In this document: in pieces, positions 1 through 7,035 of the stretch | Position numbering within the stretch: position 1 is the first letter of the stretch | How the letters are laid out: each line of letters begins with the position of its first letter | Source: CAZKXU01 sp964556665 | GTDB lineage: Bacteria > Bdellovibrionota_C > UBA2361 > CAZKXU01 | Direction: 5' to 3' | Assembly: GCA_964556665.1 (NCBI GenBank) | Contig: CAZKXU010000063.1 | Span: 1-20,511 of the forward strand | DNA length: 20,511 bases | Program-made: the position numbers and the translations under genes | Notes under the pieces: model-generated | Told to the model about the DNA's origin: nothing | Database searches by the model: none | Seen by the model: only the letters and a program-made list of their open reading frames with translations

Positions 1-380
1 GGGCAACGATGTGATGCTAGACGTGAAAAAACTTATTTGGAGGAGCACTAGTTCTTACCATAGAGAACTGAAGTCAAGAGAAAAGGTGACAATTCTATTT
101 TTCAAGACCTTATTCTTTTAATAAAGTCTATCTCGAAAAATAGAACCGCCACCTTTTCTCTATAGCATCATTTGCTGTCATGAGCAGATCTAATCTGTCA
201 AAAGCTCGTTTAATCTTAAAGAGAGATAAATATTAATAGATTAGAAATGTTAATCTTTTCTACTAATTGTCCGTATTACCTAATAAGTTAGCACTAGAAA
301 TAGCTATCGTATTTTGCATTATCATACTGCGATTTAGGGATTTTTAGACTTAATTTTTATTTGATCTATTTGGAGTAATT
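1..380. other. Non-coding left flank upstream of the first hydrolase gene
   Basis: No convincing gene lies in this AT-rich stretch. The first 51 bases are open in frame 1 up to a TAG at 49-51 and read as a 16-residue charged tail, which could be the C-terminus of a gene entering from the left but is too short to identify. A long inverted repeat fills 77-161. The remainder leads to the hydrolase start at 381. The decamer AGCTATCGTA at 302-311 also occurs in the same orientation upstream of the first beta-helix gene. No clear sigma-70 promoter was found. Confidence 0.5.
77..161. repeat. Long imperfect inverted repeat / potential structured RNA hairpin
   Basis: Arms 77-103 and 135-161 pair over 27 positions with three mismatches (89/149, 91/147, 92/146). 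An inner stem 105-112 with 122-129 has one mismatch (109/125) and is closed by a short loop near 115-119. In + strand RNA all four mismatches are A-C type. In - strand RNA all four become G-U wobbles, so a leftward transcript would fold into an essentially continuous duplex interrupted by one asymmetric internal loop. No U-run follows either arm, so a simple rho-independent terminator is not obvious. It could be a hairpin element, a structured leader of a leftward gene outside the window, or the terminator of a gene ending near base 51. Confidence 0.75.
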
Positions 381-1859
381 ATGAACATTAATGACATTAA
401 AAAAATTTTACTGCTGAGCGCGCTGGTTGCGATGCCAAGCCTAGCTATTGCTCAAGCTGGGGGTAATCCTCCTGCATATTGTAATGATGGGACTAAAAAT
501 TACGATGAGACTGATGTTGATTGTGGTGGCACTTCTTGCCCTAAGTGCGTGAATGGCAAGGTTTGCTCTAAAAATTTAGACTGCGTTAGTGCAAATTGTG
601 ATCTAGAGGATGGGGGCGCGTTATCATGTCGAGCTCAAAACACAATGCTACAGACTGCAACTGTTACTGTATCAGGTAGTTGCCCAACTTCAGGTACAGA
701 CCTTTATCCAACCTACATTTCTGGCACTAGAACTGTCTCCTGTCAGAGGTTACAAATAGACTGCCCTGGTGCAAACCCAGCTTATGCACTCGTAAACAAA
801 ATCGAGCCAGTGGGTGGGGCTCCGACTGGATTGATCACAATGTTATCATCACACAAGGGTCAGGGCTATTACGCCAATATACAAAGCAGTAATATACCAA
901 AGGACTTAATCCTTGCTTTAACAGATGGTACTACAAATAAGAACTTTAGAGTTGTGGATGTGCTATTTGAAGAAGCGAATGGTACCAATAGTGGTTGGGT
1001 GACTAACTCTATTGGAAAATATGCAGATGACACTGGTCTATTAAACTCTGCTTGTCGTGTAGCTGCATTGGAGAAGTATTTAGTGCAAAATAGCAGCTAT
1101 GCTGTGACAAATGGTCCTGCTTGTATAATTGGTCATTCTATTGGTAGTGCTGCTGCAAGTTTTGCAGTATCTCGATTTCAAGCTGGTTCATACTTGGGAC
1201 TTGATAGTTTAGTATTAAGTGGTGGACCTCCAGCGGCAAGAGTTGACCTTGGTTGTGCCGGCGGTTATGGTTCAAGTTATACTGGGCTTTCATGGCTTGA
1301 ATCTGACGGAACTGGTGATTGTGCAGATTATATTACTACAAACTCCACATTTGATCGCAATACAAGTGGTGCCAATGGACAAGCAGAAATCGACAAGACC
1401 AGTTGTTATTACGATGCAGCAAACACACAAGGTATTATAAACGCTGCTCAAGGTGGTGACAGTACTAAGTTTTGCGTAGATACTAATCAAGAGGGTAAAG
1501 CAACTGGAGTATTAACTAGTGGCAATGTTGACCAAGCTAAGGTTGACTACTTACGTAGACATAGCGTTCTATCAACAGATGCTGATATTAGCATTAGAAC
1601 ACCAATTAACTTTATCTACGGCAGGCAGGATGCTAAAGTAACCAGTGGTGGCCATATGTCAAATGCTGCAACTATCGGTTTAAATTACAGAGATGCACTT
1701 GCTGCTATCACAGCCAATAAGATACATACCACATGGGCAGGTGACGACAACGCCAACCCTGTTCAACATCACCTTCCAACCTATACTGCAGGTAAGGATG
1801 CAATTCTTGCTAGAATAGCTGATCCTACTTATGGCTGTACGGCTAACCGCGTTAAGTAA
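381..1859 (+). CDS. Secreted Cys-rich alpha/beta-hydrolase-like protein (copy 1)
   Basis: 492 aa. The start is supported by GGAG six bases upstream. A signal peptide spans about residues 1-25 (cleavage near AIAQ-A). One Cys-rich module follows at 34-83, starting CNDG and containing ETDVDCGG with regularly spaced Cys, a type seen in secreted myxobacterial and deltaproteobacterial proteins. The rest resembles an alpha/beta-hydrolase: the nucleophile elbow GHSIG places the Ser at 253, FIYGRQD offers an acid at Asp417, and His463 aligns with a His conserved in the 521-aa paralogue at 5392-6957 and in the remnant at 3542-3736. The triad is inferred, not shown. Extra Cys pairs suggest disulfides and an extracellular location. 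It is the only member of the cluster on + and converges on the beta-helix gene at 1923. The substrate is unknown; a secreted esterase, lipase or polymer depolymerase is possible. Confidence 0.8.
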   Translation: MNINDIKKILLLSALVAMPSLAIAQAGGNPPAYCNDGTKNYDETDVDCGGTSCPKCVNGKVCSKNLDCVSANCDLEDGGALSCRAQNTMLQTATVTVSGSCPTSGTDLYPTYISGTRTVSCQRLQIDCPGANPAYALVNKIEPVGGAPTGLITMLSSHKGQGYYANIQSSNIPKDLILALTDGTTNKNFRVVDVLFEEANGTNSGWVTNSIGKYADDTGLLNSACRVAALEKYLVQNSSYAVTNGPACIIGHSIGSAAASFAVSRFQAGSYLGLDSLVLSGGPPAARVDLGCAGGYGSSYTGLSWLESDGTGDCADYITTNSTFDRNTSGANGQAEIDKTSCYYDAANTQGIINAAQGGDSTKFCVDTNQEGKATGVLTSGNVDQAKVDYLRRHSVLSTDADISIRTPINFIYGRQDAKVTSGGHMSNAATIGLNYRDALAAITANKIHTTWAGDDNANPVQHHLPTYTAGKDAILARIADPTYGCTANRVK

Positions 1860-1885
1860 TACGCGACATATTTTATTCAGAATAA

Positions 1886-1917
1886 GGCCTCTTTTCGAAT
1901 AGAAAAGGGGCCTTTTT
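1886..1917 (+). terminator. Rho-independent terminator between convergent genes
   Basis: An 11-bp stem (1886-1896 with 1902-1912, one G-U pair) with a 5-nt loop is followed by five T at 1913-1917, 27 bases after the hydrolase stop. It also lies just past the stop of the convergent beta-helix gene at 1923, so it may stop both transcripts. The U-tract is better on the + strand. Confidence 0.9.
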
Positions 1918-1922
1918 ATTAC

Positions 1923-3293
1923 CTATATCGTAACATCATCATTTGGGCCATTAATGCCATCGACAGAGACATACGGTGAATATTCAGAGGTATTTCCAAG
2001 TGGATCGGTGGCTGTAGCAACAACCTTTGAGCCTGGGAGTCTATTACCAGCAACAAATGTATACGAAGCATGACCGGCCGAGTCAGTTGTCACCATAGTA
2101 CTCCCAATAACTACTGAGCCTACTGAAACATTAGGGTTAGGAGAACCAAAAAATTCTATTGTATATGTAGTTGATGCTGCAGAATCCAAAACGCCAACAA
2201 TGTTTATAGAGCCAGATATATTATTTGCAGAGGTAAGGACTGGATGATTTTGATGCTCATTGCTGCCAGTATCTATATCCAAATTATCATTAGGGTCTAG
2301 TCCATAAAATCCACCTGTGGGCTCATATAGCTCTATATTAAAACCAGAATTACCGTATATCTTATTTCCAACAATAGCATTCATTGTAGCAGCGCCCTTT
2401 CCAGGCTCAGGATATATGTATACACCAGGGCCAGTGTTACTAGCGATCACATTTGTAGTTATGGTATTACTTGAGGAGGCTACGGTAACCCCACCACCTG
2501 AAAAATTGGATATAATAATATTGTTGGATATAATATTACCATCACTTCCAAACCTAACAGCAACTCCGGTATTGTTCGCTGAAATCTTATTTTTATCTAC
2601 AGTATTATTATCACTTTCAATATCTAAAGCCCTGCTGTTACCTATTGCTAGAACACCTGTTGGATCTAACCCAAAAATATTATCTGAGAATACATTCAGA
2701 TCAGATCCAACATTGACATATATAGCTGCTCCTGTATTTCCTGAAAATACATTTGCGGTATAGGTCCCAGACGATTTAACTGTAGATACAGCTGTAAAAT
2801 TTGGCTTCTTAGTTGCAGTAGAATCTATTCCGATCCAATTATCTTGCAGAGTTACCGTTTTAGCATTTACAAAAACCGCTGTATTAAATGAGTGCACAGA
2901 GAGGGCTTTCAGGGTACAGCTAGCTGCTCCGAATTCAATGCCGGTAGATGTTGATACATTCACACCATCAAGCTCAACTAATGGGCTGCCAACATACCCA
3001 GGTTGACTAGATCCATCGATAGTTAAAGGGCTAACAACCACTGGCAAAGGCGTAAGTGGCTTAATAACAAATGGTGCCGTCCCAGATATATTAAAGTTAA
3101 TAGTATCTGCCCCCGGGTTGCCATTCGCTTGGCTTATTGCAGATCTAAGTGAACCTGAACCTGAATTGTTGGTATTTGTTACTGTATATGTATTAGCTAG
3201 GCAGTTAATCGGGGAAGAAACCAATATTACACTTATTAATAGTGTATAAGAAAATTTTTTATGATTAGTAATAGTTCTGCTCAGATATTCCAT
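1923..3293 (-). CDS. Secreted right-handed beta-helix protein (copy 1)
   Basis: 456 aa from the ATG at 3293, preferred because AGGTGG lies upstream of it; the in-frame ATG at 3311 has no ribosome site. The starting Met is followed by a hydrophobic export signal ending near INCLA. Next comes the segment GSGSLRSAISQAN, the CSLREA-like motif that caps many bacterial beta-helix surface proteins. The middle has recurrent Asn-rich turns (NTITTNVIASNT, NIISNNI) typical of NosD/pectate-lyase-like parallel beta-helices. The C-terminal part resembles an Ig-like domain (TTYTIEFFGSPNP, then ATDPLGNTSEYS). No catalytic residues or cell-wall anchor are recognisable. It is a close paralogue of the protein at 3800-5170, with matching length and organisation. 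Carbohydrate binding or lyase activity is possible, as is an adhesive role; the function is not known. Confidence 0.8.
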   Translation of the reverse strand: MEYLSRTITNHKKFSYTLLISVILVSSPINCLANTYTVTNTNNSGSGSLRSAISQANGNPGADTINFNISGTAPFVIKPLTPLPVVVSPLTIDGSSQPGYVGSPLVELDGVNVSTSTGIEFGAASCTLKALSVHSFNTAVFVNAKTVTLQDNWIGIDSTATKKPNFTAVSTVKSSGTYTANVFSGNTGAAIYVNVGSDLNVFSDNIFGLDPTGVLAIGNSRALDIESDNNTVDKNKISANNTGVAVRFGSDGNIISNNIIISNFSGGGVTVASSSNTITTNVIASNTGPGVYIYPEPGKGAATMNAIVGNKIYGNSGFNIELYEPTGGFYGLDPNDNLDIDTGSNEHQNHPVLTSANNISGSINIVGVLDSAASTTYTIEFFGSPNPNVSVGSVVIGSTMVTTDSAGHASYTFVAGNRLPGSKVVATATDPLGNTSEYSPYVSVDGINGPNDDVTI

Positions 3294-3486
3294 GATCACC
3301 CCACCTAACATTAAAGTTTAACCGTAATAATGCAAATGACATGCCTATCTAAAATGACAACAGGTCGCCCTAGTGATGAAAAATTACTACGATAGCTTTC
3401 AAAAATCAAACCGACAACTTAGCTCAGTTAAAGCATACAATACCTAGCTATGCACTGTGACATGAGCAATAAAATATTAATAATAA

Positions 3487-3520
3487 ACCCCTACCTTCAC
3501 TTTAGAGTGAGAGTAGGGGT
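3487..3520 (-). terminator. Hairpin downstream of the hydrolase pseudogene
   Basis: Stem 3487-3494 with 3513-3520 (8 perfect pairs) continues past a small 2x2 internal loop into 3497-3501 with 3506-3510, with a TTAG loop. On the - strand it is followed by a T-rich stretch (TTTATTATTAATATT). It sits 21 bases past the stop of the remnant at 3542, so it is probably the surviving terminator of the lost gene. Confidence 0.65.
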
Positions 3521-3541
3521 GCCAACAAATCTACGGTAATT

Positions 3542-3736
3542 CTAATTTATGTTTGCTCCACAGCCGGCACTTAGCTTACTAACGATTTCAGTTTGACCAG
3601 TTGTTGATAATTGCACATCATGGCCAACACCAACAATATATGCTTATGTTATAGGAAAGATTGATGGTGTTTGAGCATACACATTCTTACGGTAGAGCCT
3701 TCCAGCTGCAGATATTGTTGTACAAGTGATCGTGTT
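3542..3736 (-). pseudogene. C-terminal remnant of a third Cys-rich hydrolase
   Basis: Translation of the - strand here gives AAGRLYRKNVYAQ, then an in-frame TAA (complement of 3644-3646), then AYIVGVGHDVQ, GQTEIVSKLSAGC and a final TAG at 3542-3544. This aligns with the end of the 521-aa hydrolase at 5392-6957 (LAGRLYRDKL, VTGAVHDVQ, GQAEIYNKLLAGC), including the candidate catalytic His and the last Cys. Only about 60 codons remain. The signal peptide, Cys modules, nucleophile elbow and candidate acid are missing, and the internal stop breaks the rest. It lies between the two beta-helix genes, where a hydrolase would be expected if a hydrolase/helix pair had been duplicated. Confidence 0.85.
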
Positions 3737-3753
3737 AAATAACTAATAGTTAA

Positions 3754-3777
3754 GCCCTCAGCTATATAGCTGAGGGC
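3754..3777 (-). terminator. Perfect 24-bp palindrome, probable terminator of beta-helix copy 2
   Basis: GCCCTCAGCTAT followed immediately by its exact complement makes a 12-bp perfect palindrome, 22 bases after the stop of the beta-helix gene at 3800. On the - strand it is followed by TTAACTATTAG, a weak U-tract. It could also act as an operator-like site, but its position suits termination. Confidence 0.65.
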
Positions 3778-3799
3778 GTTTCTTATTTAGCGCAAGAAT

Positions 3800-5170
3800 C
3801 TAAATAGTCCCATCAATAATCGGACCGCCACCGCCATTCACAATCGCCTGCAGTGAGTATTCAGAGGTATTTCCAAGCGGATCGGTTGCAGTAGCAACAA
3901 CCTTAGAACCATGTTGCCTTGGAGCGCTTAAAAATGTATATGAGGCATGCCCTGCAGCGTCTGTTGTTACAGTCATACTGCCAAGTACTGAGGTACCAAC
4001 CGGTGAATACGGGTTTGCTGAACCAAAAAACTCAAGTGTATATGTCGTTGATGGAGCAGAATCAAGCACTCCTACCACATTAAGTTGACCAGCAATATTA
4101 TCAGCTGTACTTAGGACGGGATGGTTTTGGTGCTCATTACTTCCGGTATCTACATCTAACGCATCGTTAGGGTCTAGGCCGGAATATGGACCTGATGGAT
4201 CAATAAGTTCAATGTTTAACCCATTATCAAAAATCTTATTTCCTAAAACTGTATTCATCGTTCCATAACCCATCCCGGTTTCCTGATAGATGTATACACC
4301 CGCTCCACTGTTTTCACCAATGACATTTGTAGTGATTGTGTTACTTGAGGAGGCGATAGTCAATCCACCACCAGAGAAGTTAGACTTAATTATATTGCTC
4401 GTTACTATGTTAGAGTTGCTAACAAATCTAATAGCTACTCCTGTATTATTTGCAGCAATGCGGTTTGAGCTAACGGTGTGGGTGCCAAACGCAAGATCAA
4501 TCCCGATTCCATTTCCAGCGCTTAAGGTAGCAGTTGGATCTAAGCCGATGATGTTGTTAGAAATAGTGTTCCCAGTAGTGGTTCCTGAGAAATTCATTCC
4601 AGTTCCGGTGCTTCCTGAAACAACATTATCACTATAAGTTCCTGTCCCCTTAACAACTACTAGCCCTGTAAAATTAGGTTTTTTTACTCCAGCAGAATCT
4701 AACCCAATCCAGCTATTAGTAATACTCATTCCGTTAGCGTTTACAACAATCCCAGTATTACATGAGTGAACCGATAAACCGATAATAGCACTGTTATTTG
4801 CTGTAAACTCTAGCCCGATAATAGTTGAAACGTTTATACCATCAATCTCTACAAGTGGGCTCCCTGCATAGCCTGGCTGCGTGGTTCCATCAATTGTGAG
4901 CGGACTGTTTATAATCGGGAGCGCAGTCGTCGGCTTTATTACAAAAGGAGCAGTCCCAGATATATTGAAGTTAATAGCATCTGCTCCCGGGTTTGAGTTT
5001 GCTTGGCTAATTGCGGATCGTAGCGAGCCTGAGCCGGAATTATTCGTATTAGTTACCACATACGTCGTAGCCAACCCGCTACTTGGGAAAAAATTGTTAA
5101 TTACAGCAGCTGCAATTAACAGGTAAGAAATATTCATACCCCTTCTAGCAATATTATGTAGATCTACCAT
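3800..5170 (-). CDS. Secreted right-handed beta-helix protein (copy 2)
   Basis: 456 aa from ATG 5170, which has AAGGG seven bases upstream. An internal ATG at 5137 would give 445 aa and begin directly with a hydrophobic signal, but its AAGGGG lies too close to the codon. The order is the same as copy 1: export signal, GSGSLRSAISQAN capping segment, Asn-rich parallel beta-helix coils in the middle, then an Ig-like C-terminal part containing ATDPLGNTSEYS. Both proteins end in a short acidic or Gly-rich tail finishing with TI. The nucleotide sequence is still clearly alignable with copy 1 over long stretches, so the duplication is not ancient. The gene follows the 521-aa hydrolase on the same strand, but a hairpin lies between them, so it may be transcribed separately. 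Function unknown; a surface or secreted polymer-binding role is an inference. Confidence 0.8.
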   Translation of the reverse strand: MVDLHNIARRGMNISYLLIAAAVINNFFPSSGLATTYVVTNTNNSGSGSLRSAISQANSNPGADAINFNISGTAPFVIKPTTALPIINSPLTIDGTTQPGYAGSPLVEIDGINVSTIIGLEFTANNSAIIGLSVHSCNTGIVVNANGMSITNSWIGLDSAGVKKPNFTGLVVVKGTGTYSDNVVSGSTGTGMNFSGTTTGNTISNNIIGLDPTATLSAGNGIGIDLAFGTHTVSSNRIAANNTGVAIRFVSNSNIVTSNIIKSNFSGGGLTIASSSNTITTNVIGENSGAGVYIYQETGMGYGTMNTVLGNKIFDNGLNIELIDPSGPYSGLDPNDALDVDTGSNEHQNHPVLSTADNIAGQLNVVGVLDSAPSTTYTLEFFGSANPYSPVGTSVLGSMTVTTDAAGHASYTFLSAPRQHGSKVVATATDPLGNTSEYSLQAIVNGGGGPIIDGTI

Positions 5171-5334
5171 AGCTTAACCCTTCTATAACAATTGACTGAC
5201 TAAACAGCTGCAACTACTATACCACCACGTGAGGCATTCTGCTAACTTAGTGTTACACCAGTTACATTCTAAATAATCAAACTAGGCAGAAAATAGTAAT
5301 GCGATTACAGTTAACTATCGCATATGAACAGCAA

Positions 5335-5370
5335 AGCCCCCCGCCTGCATAGAGCTAAGCAGAGGGCTCT
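5335..5370 (-). terminator. Imperfect hairpin downstream of hydrolase copy 2
   Basis: AGCCC (5335-5339) pairs with GGGCT (5364-5368), and CTGC (5345-5348) pairs with GCAG (5359-5362), with an unpaired C-rich bulge. On the - strand it is followed by TTTGCTGTTC. It starts about 20 bases after the hydrolase stop. Confidence 0.55.
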
Positions 5371-5391
5371 AATTATAACAAAACAACACAA

Positions 5392-6957
5392 TTACGGGTT
5401 TCTGTTTCCAGAACAACCAGCAAGTAATTTATTGTAGATCTCAGCCTGTCCATTAGCATCTACCTGCACGTCATGAACAGCTCCTGTTACATAAGTTTCA
5501 GTTACGTCTGCTAAAGCTGTTCCATTTTCAATCAGCTTATCTCTATATAACCTACCTGCTAGCGAAGCATGTAATGAGCAATCTTTTTTACCCCAAACAA
5601 AATGAACAGGCAGCTGAAGCTTAAGATCTGAATCAGAAGCAAGCAAGCTATTTGCGACTAAATAGTCCTTAGATGCTGTGCCTCCTTGGCCTTTTGCAGT
5701 AACAGCACTGTCGTAGCAATAGCCATCATTAGTATCATCGCTATCATTACTATCAGTAATACCTTGAGCCTTGTTAAAGACTGGTTGGCCTATTGAGGTA
5801 TTCGCGTAACAAATTCCCTTGAACTGTGTGTCTGTCTTACCTGTGTAGCAAGTTCCTTGATCATAGTAACTGTTTAGATATGTCTTACACGTAGCAAGCC
5901 ACTCACCAGTCTGCCCATCTCCATCAAGATCATACCAATCTAGGCACAGATCTGCTATATTAGTCATAGGAGGGCCAGCGCTCATTAGAGCATAGTCCAC
6001 GCCAAGATTTGAATCTGCATCGTATGATGATAATGCATAGGCAACAGCTGCACTACCAGTTGAGTGGCCTGTTAAGCACAGTGGTGTACTATTCGGAACA
6101 ATTTGATCCCTAACATATTTAACTACAGTTGCAACTCTACATGCAGAGGCTAGCATACCGTGGGTGGCACTGCTACTAGCTGGAACATTCGGTGTCCAGC
6201 CATCTGTAGTTGCACTACCATACTTAATAAATTTTGCATCTACTGTAATGTAACCAGCGTCCCTTAGGTCTGTTATGGTTTTCTTAGCTTGGACTGCTCC
6301 GGTAGCAGCGCCATAGTAGTACCCACCAGTAAGCGGACCAAAGAACACCACTACACCAAGAGGGGTTCCAGTGGGGTTCAAAATACCAAGCGAAGCAGTT
6401 ACCTCAAGAGTATTAGGACAGTGAGTAGATGTGATATTAAATGTTCTTACCTCGTTTGGTGTCACTGTTAAGCTAGAACTTGGGTAATTACTATCATTAG
6501 AAATCGTATTTACATCTTCGATAGTGGCAATACCCTTTGGAGTTGTGCAGAGTCCGCTGTCGCAGTGACCACTATTACAATCTGAATTAGCTAGACATTT
6601 TAGACCATTTGTACACTTCGCGCAGCTAGGCCCACCGCAATTTAAGTCTGTCTCACCATTGTCCTGGATATTATTAAAGCACGGCAGAGGTGTTGGCGTA
6701 GGCGTAGGCGCTAAACATGTCTTCGTTCCTACCCCGACGCACAATAGGCCAGACGCACAATCAGTAGGCTGATTACACACCTTGCCTGCAGCACACCTAG
6801 TTGGACAATATGCAGCACCTGACAATCCACCACAATCTTTATCAGTTTCGTTTCCATCCTTCACATTATTAGGGCATGTAGCTGCGTACACAGTCCCAGT
6901 AAAAGCTAATGTAAATACTGATATTCCCAAAATTAACAGGCGTGCGTACGTTTTCAT
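5392..6957 (-). CDS. Secreted alpha/beta-hydrolase-like protein with two Cys-rich modules (copy 2)
   Basis: 521 aa; the start has GAGG seven bases upstream. Signal peptide about 1-25 (VYA-A). Two Cys-rich modules follow: residues 28-81 and 93-137, each with an ETD..CGG core, joined by a PTPTPTPLP linker. The hydrolase-like part has the nucleophile elbow GHSTG with Ser299, a candidate acid Asp459 in VWGKKD, and candidate His495 in AVHDVQ. An insertion with DLDGDGQTGE (343-352) looks like a calcium-binding loop, and several paired Cys suggest disulfides. It is a paralogue of the 492-aa protein at 381-1859, which has only one Cys module. It lies 78 bases downstream of the TonB-dependent receptor gene with no clear terminator between them, so co-transcription is possible. 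The substrate is unknown. Confidence 0.8.
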   Translation of the reverse strand: MKTYARLLILGISVFTLAFTGTVYAATCPNNVKDGNETDKDCGGLSGAAYCPTRCAAGKVCNQPTDCASGLLCVGVGTKTCLAPTPTPTPLPCFNNIQDNGETDLNCGGPSCAKCTNGLKCLANSDCNSGHCDSGLCTTPKGIATIEDVNTISNDSNYPSSSLTVTPNEVRTFNITSTHCPNTLEVTASLGILNPTGTPLGVVVFFGPLTGGYYYGAATGAVQAKKTITDLRDAGYITVDAKFIKYGSATTDGWTPNVPASSSATHGMLASACRVATVVKYVRDQIVPNSTPLCLTGHSTGSAAVAYALSSYDADSNLGVDYALMSAGPPMTNIADLCLDWYDLDGDGQTGEWLATCKTYLNSYYDQGTCYTGKTDTQFKGICYANTSIGQPVFNKAQGITDSNDSDDTNDGYCYDSAVTAKGQGGTASKDYLVANSLLASDSDLKLQLPVHFVWGKKDCSLHASLAGRLYRDKLIENGTALADVTETYVTGAVHDVQVDANGQAEIYNKLLAGCSGNRNP

Positions 6958-7035
6958 ATATTATCCCTCATGTCACTTAATTATAAACTGTTACCATGTA
7001 CATAACGGCATTCATTAAAATATTCTTTATACTTC

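Noticed and set aside
1..51. C-terminal end of a gene entering from the left (16 charged residues then TAG)
   Set aside because: Too short to distinguish from chance; kept only as a remark in the flank entry.
2317..2763. A + strand open frame of 148 codons inside the first beta-helix gene
   Set aside because: It is antisense to a gene with clear signal peptide and paralogue; the matching antisense frame in the second copy is of different extent.
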